DNA of 64,000 nucleotides from Castanea sativa (GCF_040712315.1 NC_134018.1:41913335-41977334); one strand, 5' to 3'. Numbered from the stretch's first letter, positions 44,751 to 56,097 are shown. Notes: generated by a model not told the origin, from the letters alone. Program-made: numbers and translations.

Positions 44751-44885
44751 ACACACACACACACACACATACTAGCCTCATCACACGCACTTCGCGCGTG
44801 CGATGAGGTTTTTTTTAGTGGTCCTATTTTGTAGCTAAAAAAACCTGTGTATTTATTTTATATATATATATTTTTTATTTTGAAA
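44115..44885. repeat. ~380 bp direct repeat containing MITE and Helitron ends
   Basis: Copy 1 (44115-44487) and copy 2 (44494-44885) each contain, in order, TTGTTAGTCTATTATTGGTG, ACCACATAAGAT, a GTAAAAATGTTGTG MITE end, a (TA)n run (44316-44349 or 44695-44717, the second continuing into (GA)n and (CA)n to 44769), then CTAGCCTCAT with a GC-rich hairpin and ATTTTG(C/T)AGCTAAAAAAA. Confidence 0.85.
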
Positions 44886-45258
44886 ATCTAATTTATAAGT
44901 GTGTGTTTGGCAAAAATTATTTTTGTCAACTTATTTTATTATTCAGCTTATTTTTCTATTATTCATAGATCCCATTACACTTTTTGGTATTATTCATGAG
45001 TTCTACTGTACTATTTCAGTTAACTTTTATCTTTATCTACAGTACTTTCAGCAAAAAAAAAAAAATTCAGCAAAATAAGCGAATCCCAATCAAGCCCTAA
45101 ATGAGTAAAGCAATTTGAAAATCAACAGGAGAGTGACCCTAGTTTTTAGGCAATGTTTTAGTAGGAGTTAGAGTTGTATTTTTACCAAATTGTCATTTTT
45201 TTACCAAATTATCCTTTAGTTTTTCAAGTAGGAGAAATCCCTTAAATAGTAGTATAGA
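44772..45258 (-). mobile_element. Small non-autonomous Helitron (family B), 487 bp
   Basis: On the minus strand it starts A|TCTATACTACTATTTAAGGG at 45258 and ends in a strong hairpin CCTCATCGCACGC...GCGTGTGATGAGG immediately before CTAG|T at 44772. TC and CTRR ends, a hairpin and an A/T insertion site define a Helitron. A second identical-type terminus (CTAG|T preceded by CCTCATCGCACGC...GTGCAATGAGG) lies at 44363 in the duplicated copy. An inserted AT-rich stretch, about 44900-45110, resembles sequence at 43108-43300. No coding capacity. Confidence 0.75.
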
Positions 45259-45345
45259 TATATACAAAAAAATTTTCAAGTGAGGGTGGTCAAAAGAACA
45301 TATTAGTTTAAAATAATTATTTATATAATTTCTTTTTAACTAGGT

Positions 45346-45473
45346 AGGACCACCCTCACATACAAGTAAGCCACCAATGTTGAAAACTAGCTAAAGTACA
45401 AATTAGGACCGCCCTCACATACTCACATACAAGTAAGCCACCAGTGTTGAAAACTAGCTAAAATACAATTTGT
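45346..45473. repeat. ~60 bp tandem duplication
   Basis: TAGGACC(A/G)CCCTCACATAC, then ACAAGTAAGCCACCA, then GTTGAAAACTAGCTAAA occurs twice in succession. Confidence 0.85.
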
Positions 45474-45611
45474 ACTACGCTGATCTTTCAAGTTTCAAAC
45501 TTGACGACGTATGGAATGTTGCAGTACTATACATACATGCTAAAACTTCCGCAGCTAATAAGCAATAGAGAACAAGAAACGAAAAAAATGGCTAGAGGTT
45601 TAGGTGTTCTT

Positions 45612-47375
45612 TACTACAAAAAAATCGTCCTGTCTTGGCATTTTTTTTCCACCGTTTTCAAAAACCACCGTAATAGATAAGCCTGTACCAACGCTTTTTG
45701 AAAGCGCTGGTATAAGAAACCCTGTTACGGCGACTCAAAACCAACGCTTTACAAATCGCTACAAGAAGAGGCCTATAGCGGCGGTTTTCAAAAACGCTGG
45801 TACAGGATGCTATATTGCGCTTGAATAGGGTGACTGATTTCCCTTCTAGGAAATACCTATCTCGACGCTTTTCAAAGCATTGGAATAGGTCTTTCTCCAT
45901 ACGGGAATGGAGAGACCTATACCAGCGCTTTTTGAAGCGCTGGAATAGGGTCCACCTATTCCAGCACTTCAAAAAGCACTGGGATAGGTCACCTATAGGG
46001 ATTATATATATATGTGTATTTTATATATACAATATAGAATTTATACTCTAGCACTTATACTTGTGGAGAGATTTGTTAATTATCAAATGACCAATACTCC
46101 CCTAAACCTAGAAAAAGACCAAAGTACCCTCTAAAACTTAAAAATTACCAAAATACCCCCGAAACATAAAAAATGACTGAAATACCCATTGAAACCAAAA
46201 AAATGACCAAAATACCCTCAAAACCTAAAAATTACCGAAATACCCCCAAAACTCAAAAATATGACCAAAATACTCCCGAAGTCCAAAAAATGACCAAAAT
46301 ACCCTTGAAACCTAAAAATTACCAAAATACCCCCAAAACCCAAAAAATGACTGAAATACCCCTGATACCTAAAAAATGACTAAAATACCCCCCCAAAACT
46401 TAAAAATGACCAAAATACCCCTGAAGTCCAAAAAATAACCAAAATACCCCCGAAACCTAAAAAATGACCAAAATACCCCCAAAACCTAAAAAATGATCAA
46501 AGCAAGTCAGAAATCTAAAAATTACCAAGCGGGTGGCTTGCATGGAGATATAAGGCTGTGTATTTTATATTGGTAGTGTTGATTGTGTTATTCCTGTGTG
46601 CTATAATTATTGGTGATGAACTTAGTCATTCTCACTGGAATTTCCTTAATAATTCCATCTTTTATGTGATCATCTAAGTTTACTTTTTATCTATTGCTAC
46701 TTGAATAATACTCATGCATTGGTGTATTCAGTGATTAGCCCTAGGCAGACCAAGTATGGATCTAACTTGACTTAAACTTATATTTTTTAGTTTCGTGAAC
46801 ACTAGGTTCCTAGGTGATTGGAGTGGTCTAGCATTTTAAAGCTTTTTCAACATCAACTATGGAGTCAAATTCAAAGCATTCTTGATTATTACCCATGATT
46901 AAGTTCAGATTTTCAACATTTGAAGAATTTTCATCATTGATAAGTATTGTATTTGCTATTGTAAATAATTATAAGTAAATATACTGAGTTTGTTGGTTTA
47001 ATGTGGTATTGTATTTGCTATTGGAAAATATGAATTTTGGTTCATTACAAGTGTTATAAAATATGTATTGTAGGTACATTTCAAGTGCTATAAAATTATT
47101 AAATTTTTTTTTTTAAAAAGGCCTATTGCAGCGTTTTTGAAAACGCTAGAATAGATGTTGCCTATGCCAGCGCTTTCAAAAGCGTTGGTATAGGTCTTGA
47201 ATGAATATAATTTAAAAGGTCTATACCAGCACTTTGAAAAGCGCCGGTATAGGGCATGCCCTTTCCCGGCGCTTGTGAAAAGCGCTGGTACAAGTCCGGC
47301 GACCCTATCCTAGCGTTTTCTGGGGCTATCCTAGCGGTTTTGAAAACACTGGGACAACCCCATTTTTTTGTAGTG
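45612..47375. mobile_element. Non-autonomous CACTA element (1764 bp)
   Basis: The left end TACTACAAAAAAAT and inward-read right end CACTACAAAAAAAT are CACTA termini (first base changed at left), flanked by the 3 bp duplication CTT at 45609-45611 and 47376-47378, as expected for the superfamily. Both subterminal regions (45640-46000 and 47120-47350) carry palindromes such as CCAGCGCTTTTTGAAGCGCTGG bordered by CCTAT(A/T)/ATAGG. The centre holds a minisatellite and AT-rich DNA, and no transposase. Confidence 0.88.
46085..46530 (+). repeat. Minisatellite (GACCAAAATACCCC-CGAAACCTAAAAAAT)
   Basis: Roughly 15 copies of a 28-31 bp unit with the core ACCAAAATACCCC(C/T) and a variable second half (GAAACCTAAAAA / AAAACTCAAAAA). 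It lies inside the CACTA element. The 68-codon frame across it (Lys/Pro/Thr-rich) is a repeat artefact. Confidence 0.92.
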
Positions 47376-47613
47376 CTTGCTGATGCGGGTGTTCTGTTGG
47401 GGAGCTCAAGTGGCCAACTTTTGTTGGGCACGATTATCATGTCCATCCCAATTATATCAATGGTCATATTTGCTTGTGTTGATAGTAAAGCTCAGATGAG
47501 AAGAGGTGGAGGTGGGGGTGGAGGTGGAGGTTATCGAGGTTGAGGTGGGGGTTGTGGTGGTGGTGGTGGAGGTGGATAGAAAAATGAAGGATTCATTGCT
47601 ATTATAATAGGTG

Positions 47614-47806
47614 GAGTGTTACGTCTACAACATTTTATTTTTCACAATATTTTCACAACAAATTATAGGTGGTAAGTTGTTATTTGTTATAATTTAAATC
47701 TACAACTAAAATTACTTATTTGTCGATCCATAACAACCAATAACAATTGACCACATAATATTTTTTATAAAAGTATTGTGAAAATGTTATAGACATAACA
47801 TTTCTC
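47614..47806. mobile_element. MITE (~193 bp)
   Basis: Inverted ends: left GTTACGTCTACAACATTTT and inward-read right GTTATGTCTATAACATTTT, with CACAATA and GGTAAGTTGTTATT/CAATTG words inside. Right-hand halves of the same family occur at about 44180-44235 and 44560-44615. The superfamily was not assigned. Confidence 0.65.
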
Positions 47807-48093
47807 TTTTCTCATAGGTTTTTTTTATTTAAATAATTCAATTGTTATAAATAAATGGAGAGTAGAGATTTGTTTTATTGAAATGAAAGAAGGAGGTGAA
47901 AGATTAAAGTTATGAATCTTAGTTCTCCTTGTAAAGAAGATCAATTGATGTGATCGAATTACTTACAAGAAAATCAATTGATGTCATTGAATTACAAGAA
48001 TTTTTGGCATGTATTTTCTATTTGCTATTGTGGCATAGCTAGCATAAAAAGAATAAATGATTGGTGTGGCTACATGACCCAATTTTGGGTTTC

Positions 48094-48148
<55 letters not shown>

Positions 48149-49246
48149 CTTTTAATCAGGTTATGTCCATCATAACCATTCTTGTGTAATTCAGCTCAAC
48201 AACCAATGATAATTTAGCTTTTGACTAAGCGTTTTCTCTATTAAAAAAAAAAAAAAATGTGTACCTTTGCTTTTTTTATTTTAGAAAGAAGTCTTATTTT
48301 TACCTAAAGGTAGTAGTTTGTGTTAAAATTAAATTCGACTAAACTCAGAGTCGTTCAAAGCTATATTCATGTTGAGCAATAGCTAAATGTGAAGTCTTAT
48401 TGTGTTGGTTTTTCACAATATTTCCAATAGTTTGCTGTTAATGTATGAGGAGCATTGAAGCTTTAACTAATTGTACTGCATGAGATAGCAGTAAATTTAG
48501 GGTTAAGTCTATTGTAAAAACCTTCATTCTATTCCAAGTATTGATCAAGAAAGTCTTTTCAAAATTTGAAATATTATTTTACTATTGTTAACAGTTAGAC
48601 TATTATGTTGATTTTCTCAAACTTTAAAGGAGTGCAGTGTCATTTAACTTAAGGTTTAGCGTTTAGGACACAGTGTAATTCTCCCAAACTTTAAGAGAGG
48701 TATGTGTAAATTATCCATAAAGATTAAAAGACAAGAAAGGTCAATAAAAGAAATAGAAAAATATTGAGTAGAAATAAGATGACTCCATTCGTATATAGTC
48801 GGGCTGAGAAAAAGGTACCGTCAAAAATTAGTTATGTCCAAGGATAATCAAGGAGTAGGTGTCAAAATGTTTAATGGCATTGCATCAAGCACAAAATTGT
48901 GCTTACGGATTAGAGTGGCAAAATAAAATTCGAGACATGGGTAAATTATATGGTTATGAACACAATTTTCATAGGAAATTCAAATAGAGGTAACAAAAGT
49001 ATGCCTTGGGTAGTATGAAAATGATAAGAAAATGATAAGCTAAGGAGCTAAGACAAATGCTAAAGGGAAAATTGCATGAAAAGGAGTATGTACTATGTAG
49101 TATGTGATTTAAGAGGAACAAGAATAGTTATAATAAGATTATTACAAGACTTATAGTCAATGCTTGGCGTATAAAAGTTGAACATCTTATCTAAGGCCGA
49201 CCAAAATGGACCATATTCTAGACAAATATTCTTAATTTCTTAATTT
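47807..49246. other. Intergenic with (TA)n at 48096-48146
   Basis: No gene recognised. A (TA)25 microsatellite lies at 48096-48146 and an A-run at 48243-48256. At 49144-49193 a 50 bp segment (ACAAGACTTATAGTCAATGC...) is repeated at 49319-49368. Confidence 0.5.
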
Positions 49247-50612
49247 CTAGACAAATCAAGCTAAGGCCGACCAAAATGGACCATATTCTTAATTTCTTAT
49301 CTCTATTTGTTCCATGTACAAGACTTATAGTCAATGCTTGGCGTATAAAAGTTGAACATCTTATCTAAAGTCCATCCTCTGAAAGCTTGAGAAAAAATTC
49401 ATTTAAACTAACACAATATATAAATTATAAAGGAATCAAAGAAAAATTGTCAAAAATAATGAAAATTTAATCTATGCTTAAATTCTTATAAGGATGAACA
49501 CAATAGCAATATCCTTTTTTTTTTTAAAATAAAGATAAAAAAAAATCTATACTTATTTTGTTCGTATGATAAAGTCCTATCACAAAGTTTTTTGAGACAC
49601 ATGTTGATTAGTGATTAGAAATTATAAAGGAATAATCATGAATATATATATAAGTAGAGATGTCATGTGGGAGTCCATGAGGTCCTGCCAAGTAACGCTC
49701 TAATTTTACATTTAGCATTTTTTTTTTTACCTCTTTCATTAAGTGTTTTTTACTATTACTCAAAAGCTTACATTAACTTATTTTACTGTTATCTCATTAG
49801 TCCCTCATTAATTGCCTAAGCTTACATCATACATTTTTCTCTTTCTCATGTCTTTTAGCATCCCCACCGTTTTAATATTTTTTTAAAAAGTAAAAAAATA
49901 ATAGTTAAGGACTAATAGTAATAACTTACTAGATAAGGCCTTGGAGAGAGATAGAGAGACATAAAAATGTTGTAGATTGTTAAATAAAACGCATTGTTTC
50001 ACTATAAAATCAAAACACGTTGTTTCACTATAAAAGACCTGAGACTGACAAAACATTTGAAAGAGAGAGAAAGACAAATCTGAGGGGATGTTGCCTTCGC
50101 CATATTGACCTCCCACCACCATCAAGACCTTAAACCTATATGAGTATTTTCTTTTTCTTTTTAAATTAGGAGATTAAATATGATTTAGGTTTGGGTAATT
50201 TGGTTTGATAGTTTTTGTTTTGGGTATATAAGTAGAGAGAATATTTGGTACGCAATGTAAAGCCATATTCTACCATGGTTTGAAATTATCTATAAGACAC
50301 GTGCATACACACTTGCCCACACCATGTTTTAATGTTTCACTATCAATGAATGGAAGACACTAAGAGAGTTGGACATACTTTTATTTCATAGTATTAAATA
50401 TGTGAACACAACACAAATTATTTGATTTTCACGGTCCTGTTAGTCTTTTGCATTTATTTTTTGTTTCATGATTTTACAAAAACTTAATCTTACCTTTTTT
50501 TTAGGGTGAAAAATTAATCTTACCTTGAGAAGGCTATAAATATGCAGTGAAACAACAGTTATAAATTGCACACACATAACCATTATAATTATTCAGTTCA
50601 AGGACTGAGTAT
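49247..50612. repeat. Large direct repeat, copy 1
   Basis: It starts CTAGACAAATCAAGCTAAGG and matches 51652-53082 along its length, including AAGTAGAGAT.TCATGTGGGAG (49652), a CACGTGCATACACACTTGCCC block (about 50300) and the end TTATAATTATTC..TT.AAGGA.TGAGT. It contains no long coding frame. Confidence 0.9.
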
Positions 50613-51651
50613 ATATATATATATATATAAGCAGAGACCTCATGTGGGAGAGTATGAAGTTTTGCCAAGTGTCACTTTATTTGAAAAGATAATTAAATTT
50701 TTTTTTAAATAAAATACTTCATTTTTAATTTATTACACTTATTAGATGCCACATCAGTTATTTACTAACTCAACGGATTTTAATTAGTAATAAATAAGAC
50801 TAATGGATAAGATAGAGGGATGTTAATCATAAAAAACTCTTTGTTTTCCTTATTCCTCCATCCTAAGGTTTTCTTATGTTTATGCCTACTCCTCTTCTCT
50901 TATAACTAAATGCCTACTCTTCCTAAACCACTACATGCCTTCTCCTATGCCTATGTTGCTAAATTACCGATTCTATGTTGTTTAATTTGCACAAACTGAA
51001 ATAACATTTAGATTATTTATACACATATGAAATCATATAAAAATTTCCAAATTAGTGTTTAAAATTATAACTAAATTTTTAAAAGAAATCTAGACACATT
51101 TGCACAAAAATTCCATGTAACTAAGTCACACTTAGGAATATTGGACCATTTTTCCTTTGTATAAATAGAAGGGTTCCAATGGGATGAAGGGGCTAACAAT
51201 TTTCTCTCCAAAACATTTATTGTAGGAACATAAAAGTTTTCCATTGTAGACTTTTCACGATTAAAGAACATAAATTGCCAACTAATCAAACTAAAGTTTT
51301 TAGTACCTACAGCAATTTCACAACATCAAGAACAAACCCCAGTGTGTACAATGTAAAATTCCATAGTCTCCTATTACATCAAATAAGTGTTTAATTTTTC
51401 TTGCAAAGTATTGAATAGTAAAACTTTTGGGCCATAGTCTCAATTACAACTCTCAATCATGTTGGACTTGGATGATACCTGTCAACAACATATCATTATG
51501 AGATGCAGAAAAAATTTGGAGTGTACACAACGTTTAGTATGAATGAGAAGAAATTTCATTCAATTCCAATTGGTTAGGTTAGTAAGGGACCCATTCCAAT
51601 TTAATGTTTCTGCAATTTTGTATACAAGTAATAATCAAGGAAAATTGATGT
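50613..51651. other. Spacer between the large repeats
   Basis: It opens with (TA)n and a short third occurrence of AGAGACCTCATGTGGGAG (about 50634). The rest is AT-rich with no recognised gene. Confidence 0.5.
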
Positions 51652-52038
51652 CTAGACAAATCAAGCTAAGGCCAACCAAAATGGACCATATTCTTAATTT
51701 CTTATCTCTATTTGTTCCATGTACAAGACTTATAATCAATGCTTGGCATATAAAAGTTGAACATCTTATCTAAAGTTCATCCTCTGAAAGCTTGAGAAAA
51801 AATTCATTAAAACTAACACAATATATAAATTATAAAGAAATCAAAGAAAAATTGTCAAAAATAATGAAAATTCAATCTATGCTTAAATTCTTATAAGGAT
51901 GAACACAATAGCAATATCCTTTTAAAAAAAAATAAAGATAAAAAATCTATTCTTATTTTGTACGTATGATAAAGTCCTATCACAAAATTTTTTGAGACTC
52001 ATGTTGATTAGTGATTAGAAATTATAAAGGAATAATCA

Positions 52039-52118
<80 letters not shown>

Positions 52119-53082
52119 TAGAGATCTCATGTGGGAGTGTGTGAGGTCTTACCAAGTAACGCTCTAATTTTGCATTTTGCATTTTTTTTACCTCTTTCAT
52201 TAAGTTTTTTTTTTACTATTACCCAAAAGTTTACATTAACTTATTTTACTGTTATCTCATTAGTCTCTCATTAATTGCTTAAGCTTACATCACACATTTC
52301 TCTCTTTCTCATGTCTTTTAGCATCCCCACTATTTTAATATTTAAAAAAAGTAAAAATAATAATAATTAAGGACTAATAGTAATAACTAACCAGATAAGG
52401 CCTTGGAGAGAGATAGAGAGATATAAAAATGTTGTAGATTGTTAAATAAAACGCATTGTTTCTCTATAAAATCAAAACACATTGTTTCACTATAAAAGAC
52501 CTGAGACTGACAAAACATTTGAAAGAGAGAGAAAGACAAATCTGAGGGGACGTTGCCTCTGTCATATTGGCCTCCCACAACTATCAAGACCTTAAACCTC
52601 TACGGGTATTTTTTTTTCTTTTTAAATTAGGAGATTAAATATGATTTAGGTTTGGGTAATTTGGTTGGATAGTTTTTGTTTTGGGTATATAAGTAGAGAG
52701 AATATTTGGTACGCAATGTAAAGCCATATTCTACCATGGTTTAAAATCATCTATAAGACACGTGCATACACACTTGCCCACACCATGTTTTAATGTTTCA
52801 CTATCAATGAGTGGAAGACAGTGAGAGAGTTGGACATACTTTTATTTCATAGTATTAAATATGTGAACACAACACAAATTATTTGATTTTCACGGTCCTG
52901 TTAGTCTTTTGCATTTATTTTTTGTTTCATGATTTAAAAAAAAAAAAAACTTAATCTTACATTTTTTATTTTAGGGTGAAAAATTAATCTCACCTTGAGA
53001 AGGCTATAAATATGTAGTGAAACAACAGTTATAAATTGCGCACACATAACCATTATAATTATTCGATTTAAGGAATGAGTAA
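51652..53082. repeat. Large direct repeat, copy 2
   Basis: Near-identical to 49247-50612. It is longer chiefly because of a (TA)n expansion at 52041-52116 (about 38 units, where copy 1 has five or six). The offset from copy 1 is 2405 bp at the left end. Confidence 0.9.
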
Positions 53083-53137
53083 AAAAAAAAAATTTGGAGA
53101 AATATATTAGAATAAAAGTTGTTACAAAATGTCTTTC

Positions 53138-54143
53138 TCTCAGAGACCTCATGCAAGAGTGCATGAGGTCCTGCCAAGTGGTACTCTAATTTTGCATTTG
53201 GCCTTTTTTTACCTCTTTCATTAATTTTTTTTTATTGTTACCCAAAAATTCACATTATCTAATTTTGCTGTTATCTCATTAATATCTCATTAATTGCCTA
53301 AGCTTATACCACACATTTCACTATTCTTCATGTCTTTTAGCATACCCACTGTTTTAGTGTTTCAAAAACAATAAATAAATAAATAAGGGCGGGCTAATAG
53401 TAATAGCTAACGAGATAAGACTCTAAAGAGAGACAAAGAGACACAAAAATGTTGTGAATTGTTAAATAAAATGCACTATTTCACTATATATTACCAAATT
53501 AAAAGACCTGAGACTAACAAAACATTTGAAAGAGAGAGAAAGAGAAATCTAAGGGGTCACCACCTCCGTTATACTAACCTCCCACCACCATCAAGACACC
53601 GAAACCCCTAAGAGTAATCTTTTTTTCTTTTTAAATTAGGGGCTTAAATATGATTTAGGTTAGGTAATTTGGTTAGTTAGTTTTTGTTTTGGGTATATAA
53701 GTAGAGAGAATATTAGGTACACAATGTAAAGTCATATTCTACCATGGTTTAATTTTAAATCATCTATAAGACACATGCATACACACTTGCTCACACTATG
53801 TCTTAATGTCGCACTATCGATGAGTGAAAGATAGTCAGAGAGTTGGGTATACTTTTATTTCATAGTAAGAATTATGTAAATACAACACAAATTAGTTTAT
53901 TTCACGGTCCCATTACTCTTTTGCATTTTTTTTTTTGGTTTCATGATTTTTTTTTTATAAAAAATCTTACCTTAAGAAGGCTACAAATATGCAATGAAGC
54001 TACTAAACCAATTTTTAATATCTCAAAATGTATGTGTTTTTTTACTCTAATTTAGTTTACTTTTTCTTTATAATTTATGTACAACATTATTCAAAAGTGT
54101 TTTACATAAAATTATCTATGCATCGTACGGGCAACTTACTAGT
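53138..54143 (+). mobile_element. Helitron-like element related to the large repeats
   Basis: It starts near TCAGAGACCTCATGCAAGAG and parallels the inner part of both large repeats (TGAGGTC(C/T)TGCCAAGT, ACCTCTTTCATTAA, TTGAAAGAGAGAGAAAGA, GTTTTGGGTATATAAGTAGA). Unlike them it continues to TGCATCGTACGGGCAACTTACTAG|T, resembling a Helitron 3' end (hairpin-like CGTACG-rich stretch about 10 nt before CTAG, then T). The 5' TC is plausible but not proven. Confidence 0.45.
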
Positions 54144-54195
54144 ATTGTATAAGTGCGAAACCAATTTTCCTAATCTATTTTTCTAACCCACCACG

Positions 54196-54600
54196 TGTTG
54201 GGGAAAAATCCTAATCCCCTCTTTGTCTATCTGTGAATTGAAATATATAACTAGCAAGCAATAACAGTAGCAATATTATAGAAACAAAAAAATTTCAGCA
54301 AGCATCACATAAACACATCTACAAAAGAACACCAAATCTTATGTGAAAAACCCTCTAGTGTAGAGGGAAAAACTACGAGGCAGTTCCGAAAAATATCAAC
54401 TATGAAATAGAGATTACAACTATCAAGTTTATGCTAAACTTGAGTCCACAATAAATTGGATATACAACAAATAAATCTCAATTAATAAATACAATCTCAC
54501 CACAAAGTCAGTAACAAAATCTTCCTCTGAATACTCTAACTCTCCATGGTTGTTGATGATGCCAAAATCATCAATTGGGTCACTCGTCAAATCCAGAGCA
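54196..54600 (-). mobile_element. LTR fragment of a retrotransposon
   Basis: On the minus strand the segment ends GGATTTTTCCCCAACA (54196) and contains TAGAGGGTTTTTCACATAAG and TTGTAATCTCTATTTCATAG, words typical of the U5/R part of plant copia LTRs. Neither a primer site nor a second LTR is present. The other boundary is uncertain. Confidence 0.4.
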
Positions 54601-55448
54601 TTAGACAATCTTGTAGGACTTGCAAAATAAAGAAGGGAGCAATTGAAGAGACCACCGAGTTGTGCTCGGTGGGGGAGCCTTCGATGGTTAAGTTAGTACC
54701 AACCCATATATTGTGTATATAGACAGTGTTTTGTAGTAGTTTTTTTTTTACGTACCTTTGCAAATGGACAAATTGTCCCTTTTATAGGTGACTTAGGTGG
54801 CCGTTAGACATAAATGAGGGTGATTATTACCCTAATTGTAACATTCTTTGTCTTGATGAGAGGGTTTAAGGCCTTTGATGATCGTTATTGAATGTGTTGG
54901 GCGGTTACTCATCTATCTTTGATGGCCTACAAATGACACAAAGACCGTCCATTAAGATGGACAACCTTAGTAATTTTTATGGACTCATCAATTGCCCCTC
55001 ATTCTCAAGTCTGATTTTGCTTTATGCCAGTCAAACTTTGGGAATATTCTTTACTTGTTTGGATTCAAACTTCTTTATCTTCAACTACTTTCTCCTTCAA
55101 GAACGTTAGTATTTTTGCGACGACTTCTTAGTATCCGCCTTTTGAAGGTCTTTTTGGATGTTCGAGGGATTATAGCTTGATCCTGAAAGTGAGCTAATTT
55201 CTTTGGATGATCATTTTTTATCACTGTTGGAGAGCGAGGTGATTTCTTTCGGACGACCATTTTTTATCACTACTGAAGAGCAAGGTGATTTGTTTGGACG
55301 ACCATTTTTGATTACTTCGATGCTTCTTCTTTCATTCATTTTTTGGTTGTCATGTTTGATATTCTTGATTTGTATGTGACTTGCGTTTGAGTGAGAATCC
55401 TTGTCTGCTTACACTCGTCTAAGGGTATTTAGTCACTTAGCCACTTTT
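54601..55448. other. No gene recognised
   Basis: Contains short repeats of GGACGACCATTTTT/GGATGATCATTTTTTATCACT around 55200-55310, leading toward the tandem array. Open frames at 54888-55180 show no known family. Confidence 0.45.
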
Positions 55449-56097
55449 AGGTGACTTACATCCAGTTACGGAGCTTCGTTATTTAGACTTCGTCAGCGAT
55501 TTACATCAGTCTAGCGGAATCTTGTCCTTTTTCTTTTTTGGTGACTTACATCCATTTAAGGAATCTTGTCACTTAGGCTTCGTTAGTGATTTACATTCGT
55601 CTTGGCGGAATCTTATCACTTAGCCATTTTTTGGTGACTTACATCCATTTAAGGAATCTTGTCACTTAGGCTTCGTTAGTGATTTACATCCGTCTTGGCG
55701 GAATCTTATCACTTAGCCATTTTTTGATAACTTACATCCATTTAAGGAATCTTGTCACTTAGGCTTCGTTAGTGATTGACATCCATCTTGGCGGAATCTT
55801 ATCACTTAGCCATTTTTTGGTGACTTACATTCATTTAAGGAATCTTGTCACTTAGGCTTTGTTAGTGATTTACATCCATCTTGGCGGAATCTTATCACTT
55901 AGCTAGTTTTTGGTGACTTACATCCATTTAAGGAATCTTTTCACTTAGGCTTCGTCAGTGATTTACATCCGTCTTGGCAGAATCTTATCACTTAGCCATT
56001 TTTTGGTGACTTACATCCATTTAAGGAATCTTGTTACTTAGGCTTCATTAGTGATTTACATCCGTCTTGGCGGAATCCTATCACTTTTTGCTGGAAA
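55449..56097 (+). repeat. 93 bp tandem array (7 units, dimeric)
   Basis: Units start at 55449 (degenerate, 91 bp), 55540, 55633, 55726, 55819, 55912 and 56005, a strict 93 bp step. Each unit is two related halves of about 46 bp: GTGACTTACATCC..TTAAGGAATCTTGTCACTTAG, then GTGATTTACATCCGTCTTGGCGGAATCTTATCACTTAG. Each half opens with GTGA and closes with TCAC, so each can form a short stem. In the frame starting GGT GAC every full unit carries one TAG, so this is not a coding repeat. Confidence 0.95.

Larger units (their letters stand above)
45588..47543 (+). pseudogene. Tiny glycine-rich membrane protein gene split by a CACTA element
   Basis: ATG at 45588 opens MARGLGVL, then the CACTA element begins. 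Directly after the element and one CTT duplication, the same frame continues ADAGVLLGSSSGQ, a 21-residue hydrophobic helix (LLLGTII...ISMVIFACV), DSKAQMRR and a poly-Gly tail to TGA at 47541-47543 (62 codons without the insertion). After the TGA a further Gly-rich stretch and a TAG follow, so the tail may once have been longer. The layout suggests a small single-pass membrane protein; no family is known to me. A TATACATA lies about 60 bp before the ATG. The gene is disrupted here unless the element is spliced out. Confidence 0.6.

Noticed and set aside
46173..46379. 68-codon Lys/Pro/Thr repeat protein
   Set aside because: Straight translation of the minisatellite; the frame is kept only because the unit is often near a multiple of three.
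55449..56097. Coding tandem-repeat protein (unit length 93 is a multiple of three)
   Set aside because: The frame examined has a TAG in every full unit, and no long open frame spans the array.
55449..56097. CRISPR-like array
   Set aside because: Spacers are themselves repeated, the units are contiguous, and the DNA is clearly plant nuclear.
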